Shown here: in pieces, positions 1 to 7,968 of the stretch
Layout of the letters: every line of letters starts with the position of its first letter
Numbering within the stretch: the first letter of the stretch is position 1
Assembly: GCA_013820755.1 (NCBI GenBank)
Contig: JACDHZ010000005.1
Location: 1-37,944 of the forward strand
DNA: 37,944 bases
DNA from: Chthoniobacterales bacterium
GTDB lineage: Bacteria; Verrucomicrobiota; Verrucomicrobiia; Chthoniobacterales; UBA10450
Direction of reading: 5' to 3'
Notes under the pieces: model-generated
Database searches by the model: none
Seen by the model: only the letters and a program-made list of their open reading frames with translations
Told to the model about the DNA's origin: nothing
Made by a program: the position numbers and the translations under genes

Positions 1-2288
1 ATTCGCGCCTGCGGGCAAAGCTCAGCAATCCGGGTGCGCACCTTTTCGATCGAATGCACGCGATTGTGGAGGAAATACACCTGCCCTTGGCGCTCCAGTT
101 CGCGGTTGATCGCGTCACGAATGATCCGCTCATCGTAGCCGCAGACGAATGTTTCGACCGGCAGGCGGTTCAAGGGCGGCGTCTCGATCGTAGACATGTC
201 TTTCACGCCGATTAGCGAGAGATACAGCGTCCGCGGAATCGGCGTAGCGGAGAGCGTGAGCACATCCACGAGCTTGAACAATTCTTTGAACTTTTCCTTA
301 TGCAGCACGCCAAAGCGTTGCTCTTCATCGATCACGACCAGACCAAGATCCTTGAAGACCACGTCACCGGAAATTATTCGGTGCGTGCCGACCACGATGT
401 CAATTCCACCGTCGCGGAGGAGCTGCAGCACCTTGCGTTGCTCGGCGTGGGAACGGAAGCGGCTCAGCATTTCGGTGCGCACCGGGTAATCGAGCATCCG
501 CTGGCGGAACGTCTCGAAATGTTGCTGCGCCAGCACAGTCGTCGGTGTGAGCACCGCGACCTGCTTGCCTTCCATCACAGCTTTGAATGCGGCTCGGATC
601 GCCACTTCCGTTTTCCCAAAACCGACATCGCCGCATATCAACCGGTCCATCGACCGCGGCTGCTCCATGTCGTGTTTGGTTGCATCGATCGCCTTCAGCT
701 GATCCGGCGTCTCGCGATACGGAAACGAATGCTCGAACTCGCTCTGCCATTTCGTGTCTGGCCCGAACGGGTGCCCAAGCTGCGTCTCCCGCTCCGCTTG
801 AACGGCGAGCATTTTCCCCGCGTAATCAAAGATCGATGCAGCGGCGTTCTTCTTTGCGCGCGCCCACTTCGCGTCGGCTAACGAGCTGAGCGGTGGCGAT
901 TTTTTGCCGACGCCCACGTAACGCGACACAAGATAAGCCTGCTCGAGCGGCACATAGAGCTTCGCTTCGTCCGCAAACTCGAGCGCGAGCACCTCCTGCA
1001 TACCACCGCGTGCCGCAGGGACTTTCATCAGCTGAAGAAACCGTCCGACGCCGTGCTCGAGATGGACGACGAGATCGCCCTCGTTCAACTCGCTGAAGTC
1101 TATTTGCGTTCGATGAACGCCCAATTTCTCGGCGCGCTGAAGCCGGCGGCGCCCATGGGTGGGATAGCGTCCGAACAATTCCGCCGCCGATAGGACGACG
1201 GTACTCCCCGCTGGAAACGAAAAACCCCTCGCGAGCGTACCTTCCGCAAGTTCAACACCATCGAGGCTGCCATCGGCCGCCGCCATGATCTCGCGGAAGC
1301 GCTCGATCTCACCCTCTGTCTGGAAGTAAATGACGACGAGATTTCCCTCGCGTTTCCAAACCTGCAGCCGCGCGGCGAACTGTGTCCGTTTCGCTTCCGC
1401 CAGGAGGAAATCGCCGGCAGCAAATTCACCCACGTCCGCGTCATGAAACGCGCCCGCGAAATCTTCCGCGCCTTCCGCTCCGATCCACCCATCGCTGATC
1501 GTAACGTGCGCAGGGGCATGCTCCTCGGGCTCGACGTCGATGCGCAAATGCGCTTTGCCGATGTAGTCACGGACGTACGCCCCTCGCTCATCAGCTGCAC
1601 CCAGCAGCAAATCGACCGCCGGAACGTTCCGCACCGAAGTCTGCGTATCGAGATCGAACTCGCGCAATGAATCCACCTCGTCACCGAAAAATTCTGCGCG
1701 AACAGGCAGCTGCGCCTGCCATGAATAGACATCGAGAATTCCGCCGCGGACGGCAAACTGGCCCCGTGTCGTGACCTGTGGGACGCGGTCGTAACCCGCT
1801 TCGCCAAACAACTCGAGCAACTGCTGCATCGGCTGGCGGCTTCGCTGTCTCAGGCGCAACGTTGCCGACTTCAGCGCTGCGAGGTTCGGCGCCGGTTGCT
1901 CCAGCGCGGCTTTTGTCGTCACAACGAGGTGCGGACCCGCTTCGCGGCTGACTCGGCTCAGCAGCGCGAGCCGCTCCGCCGCGATCTCAGGATCGGGCAG
2001 AATGTTTTCTACCGCGGCGAACTCTGCCTCGGGCAGGAACAGCGCTTGAGGCACCCAGTTCAAGAGGCTTTCGAACAACAGCTCCTGAGCTCGCACCGTT
2101 GGACAAACGATCCAGAAAGTCCGCGCGATGTGGCTTGCGATCGCCGCCGCCAGAAACGGCTGCGCAGCTTCCGTCACATGCGAGAACGCGACCGGCCGCT
2201 CGCCCGAATCGATCGTGCGCAAGCTGGCGGCAATCGGAGCTGCGTCGGTGACGCGCGCGAGAAGCTCGCGGCTGGTGGCATTCTGCAC
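1..2288 (-). CDS. mfd: Transcription-repair coupling factor Mfd (C-terminus beyond left edge)
   Basis: Mfd is a DNA translocase that removes RNA polymerase stalled at lesions and recruits UvrA. The frame is open from about 2318 to the left edge. About 760 residues are visible: an N-terminal UvrB-like region, a CarD/RID-type RNA polymerase interaction segment (GDLVVHLEHGVGRF), then the superfamily 2 motor with Walker A GDVGFGKTEVA, the DEEQRFG box, the LSATPIPRTLY motif, and GQVYFLHNRV close to the left end. The family is usually 1,100-1,200 residues, so the final third is missing here. No ATG lies in frame before the upstream stop at 2319-2321. The best starts are GTG at 2288 or TTG at 2294, both with weak ribosome-binding sites, so the N-terminus is uncertain. 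It lies 63 nt downstream of the thioesterase gene on the same strand. Confidence 0.95.
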   Translation of the reverse strand, partial: MQNATSRELLARVTDAAPIAASLRTIDSGERPVAFSHVTEAAQPFLAAAIASHIARTFWIVCPTVRAQELLFESLLNWVPQALFLPEAEFAAVENILPDPEIAAERLALLSRVSREAGPHLVVTTKAALEQPAPNLAALKSATLRLRQRSRQPMQQLLELFGEAGYDRVPQVTTRGQFAVRGGILDVYSWQAQLPVRAEFFGDEVDSLREFDLDTQTSVRNVPAVDLLLGAADERGAYVRDYIGKAHLRIDVEPEEHAPAHVTISDGWIGAEGAEDFAGAFHDADVGEFAAGDFLLAEAKRTQFAARLQVWKREGNLVVIYFQTEGEIERFREIMAAADGSLDGVELAEGTLARGFSFPAGSTVVLSAAELFGRYPTHGRRRLQRAEKLGVHRTQIDFSELNEGDLVVHLEHGVGRFLQLMKVPAARGGMQEVLALEFADEAKLYVPLEQAYLVSRYVGVGKKSPPLSSLADAKWARAKKNAAASIFDYAGKMLAVQAERETQLGHPFGPDTKWQSEFEHSFPYRETPDQLKAIDATKHDMEQPRSMDRLICGDVGFGKTEVAIRAAFKAVMEGKQVAVLTPTTVLAQQHFETFRQRMLDYPVRTEMLSRFRSHAEQRKVLQLLRDGGIDIVVGTHRIISGDVVFKDLGLVVIDEEQRFGVLHKEKFKELFKLVDVLTLSATPIPRTLYLSLIGVKDMSTIETPPLNRLPVETFVCGYDERIIRDAINRELERQGQVYFLHNRVHSIEKVRTRIAELCPQAR

Positions 2289-2351
2289 CGCCAATGCTTC
2301 GCCGGAATAGCGTGAACTTCAACGGCGCGGTAGCTAAACGCGACCCGAGCG

Positions 2352-2825
2352 CTACCAGCGGTGAAAGGCTGGATGCCCTTCCCGTACCGCGACGAATGTT
2401 CCGCGGCACATCGCGCATGCTTTCCCTGTCGAGCTGAACAACGTTCCTTCGATCGTGGCGCGATCGCCTGATGATTCGACGACGCGCGCGGAGAGCGAAA
2501 CAGATCCATTGGTTGGCGTCGGCCGGAGCAGCTTGATGGTGTAGTCAGCGGTCACAGTGCACGGCGGGCTATCTGCCCTCGCCTTCTGCATCAGGTGGTA
2601 GGCAGCCGTCCAATTGCAGTGGCAATCGAGCAGCGTGCCGATAATCCCGCCGTTCAGCACGCCGGGGAAGGCTTCATACTTCGGCTGCGGTGTCCACTCG
2701 GCTACGACTTCGTCGCCACGCGCAAAGCTGCGCACGTGCACGCCATCGGGATTCGCGGGGCCGCAGCCGAAGCACGCGTTGTTTGGCGCGTACTTCTCCT
2801 GAAGCGACTGCGTCTCGTCGGACAT
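2352..2825 (-). CDS. PaaI-family hotdog thioesterase
   Basis: This 157-residue protein has the single-hotdog PaaI/acyl-CoA thioesterase pattern. A cysteine-containing N-terminus (ACFGCGPANPDG) is followed by FPGVLNGGIIGTLLDCHCNW, the usual helix that carries the active-site region, and then the TADYTIKLLRPTP strand. Enzymes of this family hydrolyse acyl-CoA thioesters in the cytosol; the substrate cannot be read from sequence. Its start is 6 nt after the prpC stop, so it is very likely translated from the same transcript as the methylcitrate-cycle genes. A role in relieving CoA trapping during propionyl-CoA metabolism is plausible but only inferred from position. Confidence 0.85.
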   Translation of the reverse strand: MSDETQSLQEKYAPNNACFGCGPANPDGVHVRSFARGDEVVAEWTPQPKYEAFPGVLNGGIIGTLLDCHCNWTAAYHLMQKARADSPPCTVTADYTIKLLRPTPTNGSVSLSARVVESSGDRATIEGTLFSSTGKACAMCRGTFVAVREGHPAFHRW

Positions 2826-2831
2826 CGCCGG

Positions 2832-3974
2832 CTAGTTGCTGCCGTTGGATGAAGTGTCTGGATACGGACGTTCAGCGGGTCCAACGTAAAGCGAACGCGG
2901 GCGGATCAGCCGGTTGTTGTCGTGCTGCTCGATTACGTGCGCGCACCAACCGGAGACGCGCGAGACCGCAAAGATTGGAGTGTTCAGCTCCGAGGGGAAT
3001 CCGAACATCGTGAACACCGGCGCGGCGTAGAGATCTACGTTCGCGCAGAGACCTTTCTCGCGTTCCATCGTCTTCTCGAGCGTCTCACAAATCGGCACCC
3101 ACTCCGGCTTGCCGATGCGTTGCCCGTAATCGCGCGCGATCTCGCGCATGATCGGCACGCGCGAGTCGCCCTTCTTGTAGACGCGATGACCGAATCCCAT
3201 GATCTTTTTCTTCTTCGCGAGCGCGTCCATCATCCAGGCCTCCGCGCGATCCGGCGTCCCGATCTCATTCAGCATGTAGATCGATTCCTCGTTCGCACCG
3301 CCGTGTAGAGGGCCTTTGAGCGTGCCGCACGCGGACGTGCACGCAGCGTACATGTCCGCGAGCGTCGAAGCAGTGACGCGGGCAGCGAACGTCGAGGCGT
3401 TGAACTCGTGATCTGCGTAGAGGATAAAAATCGTGTCGAGCATGCGCACCTGCCATGTCTCGGGATCCTTGCCGGTGAGCTTGTAAAGGAAGTTCCCCGC
3501 GTGGGTCAGGTTGTTGTTGTCGGCGATGGGATCTTTGCCCTGCGAGATGCGCCAGGCGTCGGTGACCAACGTTGAGACGCGCGCGACCAGGCGGACCGCC
3601 TTACGCACGTTTGCGTCGTGCGAGTGGTCATTCAGATCCGGATCGAATGCGGCGAGCATCGAGACGCCGGTGCGCAGCACATCCATCGGATGCATCCTCT
3701 TCGGCAGGAGCCGCAGCATGTCGAGCACCGGCTCGGGCAACTCGCGGTTCGCCGCGATCTCGCGGCCGAAATCCATCAGCTGCTGCGCGTTCGGCAGCTC
3801 GCCTTTGAGCAGCAGATACGCGACCTCCTCAAAGTTCGCTTGCTCTGCGACCTTGTGGATGTCGTAGCCGCGATACATCAACCCCGCGTTCGGGTCGACC
3901 CAGCAGATCGACGTTTCGCCCGCCACCACGCCGGCGAGTCCTGGGCTGTAAGCTGGTTTCGTTTCAGTGCTCAT
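2832..3974 (-). CDS. prpC: 2-methylcitrate synthase / citrate synthase family protein
   Basis: The 380-residue protein is a short, type I-like citrate synthase of the PrpC size class. It shows the N-terminal GLAGVVAGET and YRGYDI motifs, LHGGANEE with the first catalytic-region histidine, GFGHRVYKKGDSR with the second histidine and a substrate arginine, and DLYAAPVFTMFGFP with the catalytic aspartate. The C-terminal HVIEQHDNNRLIRP segment is also typical. It would condense propionyl-CoA with oxaloacetate to 2-methylcitrate. The family cannot be separated cleanly from true citrate synthase by motifs alone. The assignment rests on its place between prpB (12 nt upstream) and the thioesterase (6 nt downstream) and on the prpD homologue in the same run. 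Confidence 0.9.
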   Translation of the reverse strand: MSTETKPAYSPGLAGVVAGETSICWVDPNAGLMYRGYDIHKVAEQANFEEVAYLLLKGELPNAQQLMDFGREIAANRELPEPVLDMLRLLPKRMHPMDVLRTGVSMLAAFDPDLNDHSHDANVRKAVRLVARVSTLVTDAWRISQGKDPIADNNNLTHAGNFLYKLTGKDPETWQVRMLDTIFILYADHEFNASTFAARVTASTLADMYAACTSACGTLKGPLHGGANEESIYMLNEIGTPDRAEAWMMDALAKKKKIMGFGHRVYKKGDSRVPIMREIARDYGQRIGKPEWVPICETLEKTMEREKGLCANVDLYAAPVFTMFGFPSELNTPIFAVSRVSGWCAHVIEQHDNNRLIRPRSLYVGPAERPYPDTSSNGSN

Positions 3975-3986
3975 AAGGTTGTTCTT

Positions 3987-4832
3987 CTACTTGGTCGGGT
4001 CGTAATCCAGCAGCTCATAGAGCTCTTTGCGCGTCTGCATGCGGTCGAGCCAGCTCTCCTGCGTGCCGCCGCTTTTTAAATCGCGCAGCATCTGCCCGGT
4101 CGCAAACATCGAGACGCGGAACGCCGTCTGCGGGTAGATGACCATGCGGTAGCCAAGCTCGGCCAGTTCGTCGCGGCTCAAGAGCGGGCTCTTGCCGAAC
4201 TCCGTCATATTCGCGAGCAACGGAGCGTCCAAGGCTTTGGCGAAATCGCGAAACTCTTCGCGCCCTTGCAGCGCCTCCGGAAAGATCGCGTCGGCGCCGG
4301 CCGCAAGGTAGCTCTTCGCGCGCTCGACGGCTTTGTTGAAGCTCTCGACCGCGCGCGCATCGGTTCGCGCGATGAGGAGAAAATCCTTGTCGCGTCGCGC
4401 ACCAGCGGCGGCGGCGATCTTCTCGTTCATCTCTTCGGTTTCGATTAACGACTTGCCTGCGAGATGGCCGCAACGCTTAGGAAATTCCTGATCCTCGATG
4501 TGACAACCAGCGAGGCCAGCGGCTTCGAGTTCGCGCACCGTGCGCGCTGCGTTGTCAGCTCCGCCGAAGCCGGTATCCGCGTCGACGATGCAGGGAATCT
4601 TCACGGCGCGCGCAATGTATCCGGCCAGCAGCGTCACCTCTGTGAGCGTGAGCAATCCGACATCCGGCACGCCAGCCGTCGCGTTGCACAAGCCCGCCCC
4701 GCTGATGTAAACCGCATCAAACCCCGCGCGCGCCACCATCCGCGCCGTCGCGGCATTGAAAACGCCGGGCATCGCGACGCAGCCATCGCCGATTAGCTTG
4801 CGCAGATTGCCAGCAGTCGTCATCGCACGCAT
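3987..4832 (-). CDS. prpB: Methylisocitrate lyase
   Basis: This 281-residue protein belongs to the isocitrate lyase/PEP mutase superfamily. Visible signatures are the PGVFNAATARMVARAGFDAVYISG N-terminal barrel strands (given in part), the metal-binding DADTGFGG, the HIEDQEFPKRCGH stretch that contains the KRCGH catalytic loop with its cysteine, and LLIARTDAR. It cleaves 2-methylisocitrate to pyruvate and succinate, the last step of the methylcitrate cycle. Two in-frame ATGs are close together, at 4832 and 4823; neither has a clear Shine-Dalgarno sequence. The gene follows prpD after a 127-nt gap filled with three hairpins and is 12 nt before prpC. Confidence 0.93.
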   Translation of the reverse strand: MRAMTTAGNLRKLIGDGCVAMPGVFNAATARMVARAGFDAVYISGAGLCNATAGVPDVGLLTLTEVTLLAGYIARAVKIPCIVDADTGFGGADNAARTVRELEAAGLAGCHIEDQEFPKRCGHLAGKSLIETEEMNEKIAAAAGARRDKDFLLIARTDARAVESFNKAVERAKSYLAAGADAIFPEALQGREEFRDFAKALDAPLLANMTEFGKSPLLSRDELAELGYRMVIYPQTAFRVSMFATGQMLRDLKSGGTQESWLDRMQTRKELYELLDYDPTK

Positions 4833-4837
4833 CGGAA

Positions 4838-4934
4838 GTCAGGCTTCGAGCCTGACTCGGCCGGGCTTCCAGCCTGTCGGCTCCGCAACCTGCAGGCTAG
4901 AAGCCTGCAGGCCGGGACAGGCAAGAGGCCTGTC
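4838..4934. repeat. Three consecutive perfect hairpins between prpD and prpB
   Basis: Three independent palindromes lie in this gap: 4838-4856 (8-bp stem, 3-nt loop), 4889-4911 (10-bp stem cctgcaggct, loop aga) and 4916-4934 (7-bp stem, 5-nt loop). The arms share the core cctg/cagg and look like members of a dispersed palindromic repeat. None is followed by a T-run, so they are not classical terminators. Their location inside an operon means that they could influence mRNA processing or the relative output of prpD and prpB. Confidence 0.75.
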
Positions 4935-4959
4935 TTCCGTCCGGATCGGCCATCGTCTC

Positions 4960-6357
4960 TCATTTCTCTTTAATCTCCAGCGATCCATTCAGCTTCGACA
5001 CATCGCTCGCCTGATCGAGCTGCCAGCATTGCTCCACCACTTTGTCCGCGCCGTCCTTCGTGATCTTCGGCGCCGCGAGCTCGAAGAACTTCCCTTCCAA
5101 CTCCGAGTCCTTCAGCCGGTTCTTCGCGTTGCCGAGCGGATAATCGACGCGCTTTGTTAGGGTGCGTCCATCCGCCAGCTTCACGTGCACAATGTTCGCA
5201 ACCGCTTCCGCATACATCGCGCTGAGCTCATCGTTCCGTTCGACCTTCACGCCTTGGAGGAACTCGATGATGCCGCTTTCCGTGAAACGCTCCGGCGCGA
5301 ACTGCTTGTCCGTCACCTCGCCATCGATCAACGCCACCGCCGTGATGTAAGGCAGGCTGTGATCCGCCGTCTCGCGGCTCTGCGGGTGCCACTTCTCCGG
5401 CTCGCTCCCGATGATGTCGACTGACGCGTCATGGCTTTCGATCACCATCGTTTTCACCTGCGATAAGTCCTGGATCTGGTTGCGTAAATGCAGCGCCGCT
5501 TCAATCGCGCTCTGGCTATGATATTCCGCCGGCCAGAACTTAATGCTCGTTTTTAGAATCATTGACGCCGGGCCCTCTCCGGGCATCGCTTCAGCCGTCT
5601 TCGTGAACAGACTGCCAACGTCGCCCATCGACACGCCGATCTCCTTCTCGAATCCCATCTGCCCTTCGAAAATTGGCGCCGGGCCCGTCATCCCGCGAGC
5701 CGCGAGCATCGATGCAAACACGCCGTGTCTCGCCGCATTCGCAAACGCCACGCCCTTCCAATGCGACAGCTCCCCTACCCGCGCCTGCCGAAACGCACCG
5801 CAATTCACACCCGCGATGTTCACCGCGTGACGCGTCTGCTCCAGGTCCAGTTTCATCAGATACGCGCAGGCCAGTGCGGTTGAAAACGCGCCGTACGTCA
5901 CGTGATCCCAGCCGCGTGCGCGGATGCTGGCCTGATCGCAAAAGCGGCACTGCACTTCGTACGCGATCGCCACCGCGGTGATGATCTCTTTGCCCGAAGC
6001 ACCTACGGCTTCGCCGATCGCGAGCACCGCCGAGAAGTTATCGCTCGGATGCGCGGGCTCCTTCGAGAGATAAGTGTCGTTGTAGTCGAAGTAACGAATG
6101 CAACAGCCGTTCGCGAACGCCGCCCAATCCGGCGGCGCCTTGTGCGTCGTGCCGATCACCGTCGCGCCCTTCTTGGCCGAGAACTCCGTCGCCAGTCCGC
6201 GGGCGATCGTGCACGGTTCCTCATTCCACGCCCCGAGCGCGCAGCCGAGCGAGTCGATCAAGCGCCGTTTCACCTCGTGGACCACGTTTTGCGAGAGATC
6301 TTCGTAGCGGAGCGAGCAGGCGAAAGCAGCGAGTTGGTGCGCGAGTGTGGTCGTCAT
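4960..6357 (-). CDS. prpD: MmgE/PrpD family protein, probable 2-methylcitrate dehydratase
   Basis: The product is about 465 residues when started at ATG 6357 (MTTTLAHQLAAFA). That length fits PrpD (about 480). A longer in-frame reading to 6873 is possible, but the added N-terminus has no family resemblance and crosses repeat sequence. Family features are the LIDSLGCALGA helix near the N-terminus, CCIRYFDYNDTYLSKEPAHPSDN, a region that is highly conserved in MmgE/PrpD, GWDHVTYGAFSTALACAYL, and KFWPAEYHSQSAIEAAL. The enzyme dehydrates 2-methylcitrate to 2-methyl-cis-aconitate. It is the first gene of the prpD-prpB-prpC-thioesterase run and is presumably transcribed from the 6358-6688 gap. Confidence 0.9.
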   Translation of the reverse strand: MTTTLAHQLAAFACSLRYEDLSQNVVHEVKRRLIDSLGCALGAWNEEPCTIARGLATEFSAKKGATVIGTTHKAPPDWAAFANGCCIRYFDYNDTYLSKEPAHPSDNFSAVLAIGEAVGASGKEIITAVAIAYEVQCRFCDQASIRARGWDHVTYGAFSTALACAYLMKLDLEQTRHAVNIAGVNCGAFRQARVGELSHWKGVAFANAARHGVFASMLAARGMTGPAPIFEGQMGFEKEIGVSMGDVGSLFTKTAEAMPGEGPASMILKTSIKFWPAEYHSQSAIEAALHLRNQIQDLSQVKTMVIESHDASVDIIGSEPEKWHPQSRETADHSLPYITAVALIDGEVTDKQFAPERFTESGIIEFLQGVKVERNDELSAMYAEAVANIVHVKLADGRTLTKRVDYPLGNAKNRLKDSELEGKFFELAAPKITKDGADKVVEQCWQLDQASDVSKLNGSLEIKEK

Positions 6358-6399
6358 AATTTGAGCCTGCAAAGTGCCGAGGAATCGATGAGGGGCAAG

Positions 6400-6455
6400 G
6401 GTAGCGCGCGCGTCTCGCGTGCTGCCGATGGCGTCCCGCCATCGCGAACTTGAAC
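6400..6455. repeat. Palindromic intergenic repeat in the prpD/vapB gap
   Basis: The 331-nt gap 6358-6688 separates divergent prpD and vapB. Within it, 6427-6443 is a perfect stem-loop (gatggcg, loop tcc, cgccatc) preceded by a GC-only alternating tract at 6404-6419. The design resembles dispersed repeats elsewhere in this window, although this exact sequence is not seen again here. The remainder holds a remnant reading ccacagatctcgcagattcacacagatt at 6535-6562 (not palindromic) and presumably the divergent promoters. Confidence 0.55.
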
Positions 6456-6654
6456 GATCGTCTTGCAACACTCCGGCTCCGAAAATACCAAAGGCATCGC
6501 AACTCAGGACCAATTGAAAGCCCCGGTGGTACATCCACAGATCTCGCAGATTCACACAGATTGTTGCTCTTTCCCAATCTGGGAAATGGCTGCGGTAATC
6601 TATGGACCTAATCTCTCCTCCCGGCACATCCAAGCCGAACTTACCGTTTGATGG

Positions 6655-6683
6655 TTGACTTACATTCAGATTCTGTCTTACTA
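6655..6683 (+). promoter_or_regulatory. Weak candidate promoter for vapBC
   Basis: A TTGACT hexamer at 6655-6660 is followed after 17 nt by TTACTA at 6678-6683, which is a poor match to a -10 box. The vapB ATG begins 5 nt further on and no Shine-Dalgarno sequence is present. If used, the promoter would give an almost leaderless mRNA. This is pattern matching only. Confidence 0.25.
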
Positions 6684-6688
6684 CGTTC

Positions 6689-6937
6689 ATGTCGGCCAAC
6701 CAAACCGCCACCGTATCTTTCACCGTCAAAGGCCAGGTCGTAATTCCCCGAGCGATTCGGCGGGAGTTCGAAATCGAGAATGGGACCCGCGCAATCGTGC
6801 AAACCACGGCAGACGGCATTTTGCTCAAGCCGATCACGGCGAAACACATCCGTAGCCTGCGAGGCAAGTACAAGCACCTCGACCTGATGAAGGTGCTGGC
6901 GGCCTCGCGGAAAGAAGACCGCGAGAGCGACCGCTGA
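6689..6937 (+). CDS. vapB: AbrB/MazE-type antitoxin (VapB)
   Basis: This 82-residue protein has an N-terminal swapped-hairpin AbrB domain: TVSFTVKGQVVIPRAIRREF, followed by an acidic strand and GILLKPIT. The C-terminal part (about 50-82) is charged and would be the flexible segment that wraps the toxin. VapB proteins bind both their PIN toxin and the operon's own promoter. The stop codon overlaps the toxin start by one base (TGATG at 6935-6939), so the two are translationally coupled. The pair stands alone between prpD (divergent) and the DUF1810 gene. Confidence 0.9.
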   Translation: MSANQTATVSFTVKGQVVIPRAIRREFEIENGTRAIVQTTADGILLKPITAKHIRSLRGKYKHLDLMKVLAASRKEDRESDR

Positions 6938-7359
6938 TGGCTACCAAAGTCATCGACAGTTGGGCACTGATGGCGCTGTTCAATGAAGAACCCGCTGCAG
7001 ACGCGGTCGAGAAGCTATTGCACGCGGCCACTGCGGGTCGTCACGACCTCCTCATGACCGTCGTCAACTGGGGCGAAATCTACTACACCGCGCTTCGTCG
7101 CGGAGGCGACGCGAGCGCGAAGGCGATCGCCGCAGACATCGCTCAGATGCCGATCACGCTGGTGCCGATCGAGTCATCGAATCTTGATTTTGTTCGTCAG
7201 GCTGCCGTCTTCAAAGCCACGAAAAAGCTGTCGTATGCGGATTGTTTCGCCGCCGCTCTTGCGAAACTCCGGAAGGCAGAACTGGTGACCGGCGACAAAG
7301 AATTCAGCGCGGTCGAGCGAGACATCAAGATCAACTGGCTCGAGACGTCCCGCGCGTAA
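6937..7359 (+). CDS. vapC: PIN-domain ribonuclease toxin (VapC)
   Basis: The 140-residue product is a complete PIN domain. The acidic metal-binding residues are all present: D7 in VIDSWAL, E47 in VNWGEIYY, D102 in LSYADCFAAALA and D120 in VTGDKEF. VapC toxins cleave RNA, often initiator tRNA or rRNA, and are held inactive by VapB. The ATG overlaps the vapB stop. Intactness of all four acidic residues suggests an active toxin, unlike the second, broken toxin-antitoxin pair at 10507-11091. Confidence 0.92.
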   Translation: MATKVIDSWALMALFNEEPAADAVEKLLHAATAGRHDLLMTVVNWGEIYYTALRRGGDASAKAIAADIAQMPITLVPIESSNLDFVRQAAVFKATKKLSYADCFAAALAKLRKAELVTGDKEFSAVERDIKINWLETSRA

Positions 7360-7413
7360 ATTGCGGTGCTTCTCGGCAACGCTGCGGAATATTCCGCAAT
7401 CCGCATTCCTCCC

Positions 7414-7890
7414 ATGTCTCTCGAGCACTTCCATGAAGCCCAGGCCAGCCGCTCGGCGGGCTACGACACCGCGCTCGCGGAGATTCGCCGCGGGCGCAAA
7501 ACGAGCCATTGGATGTGGTATATCTTCCCGCAGCTCTCCGGCCTCGGGCGCTCCGCGATGGCCGAGAAGTACGCCATCCGCGATCTTGCGGAAGCGTGCG
7601 ATTACCTGCGCGACCCGCTCCTCCGCGCCCGCTACGAAGAAATCACCGCCGCCGTCAGCAACCAGCTCGCCCGCGGCATCGCGCTCGAAGACCTGATGGG
7701 CAGCCACATCGACGCCCTCAAGCTCGTCTCGAGCCTCACTCTCTTTCGTGCCGCGGCGCAGAAGCTGGCCGGCGAGGAGCCGACCTTCGACTCGATTGCG
7801 CATCTCTGTGAGTTGTCGCTCAGCCAAACTGCCGCACGGGGCGAACTGCCCTGCGCGTACACGCTAACACGATGCGGGGGCAGTCATTGA
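7414..7890 (+). CDS. DUF1810 family protein
   Basis: Starting at ATG 7414 the product has 158 residues (MSLEHFHEAQASRSAGY). It matches the DUF1810 pattern: FHEAQ near the N-terminus, HWMWYIFPQLSGLGRS, AEKYAIRDLAEACDYLRDP, and DALKLVSSLTLFRAA. The family is small, mostly helical and has no established biochemical role. A longer in-frame reading from 7366 exists but adds residues without family resemblance. The last 20 or so residues are not family-like and may be a read-through tail. The gene follows vapC by 54 nt and converges on the TIR gene. Confidence 0.85.
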   Translation: MSLEHFHEAQASRSAGYDTALAEIRRGRKTSHWMWYIFPQLSGLGRSAMAEKYAIRDLAEACDYLRDPLLRARYEEITAAVSNQLARGIALEDLMGSHIDALKLVSSLTLFRAAAQKLAGEEPTFDSIAHLCELSLSQTAARGELPCAYTLTRCGGSH

Positions 7891-7968
7891 ACGGCAGCTG
7901 ACGCGGCATTGCCGACAAGGCGACGCTGCGCAACGCGCGATGATTTCGCGCTGAGCCACGTAATTCCG

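Noticed and set aside
4960-6357. Many overlapping plus-strand frames opposite the prp genes
   Set aside because: They are shadows of high-GC coding sequence with arginine-rich translations and no motifs.
6358-6873. In-frame N-terminal extension of PrpD
   Set aside because: The extra 172 residues have no MmgE/PrpD resemblance and cross a palindromic repeat; ATG 6357 gives the normal family length.
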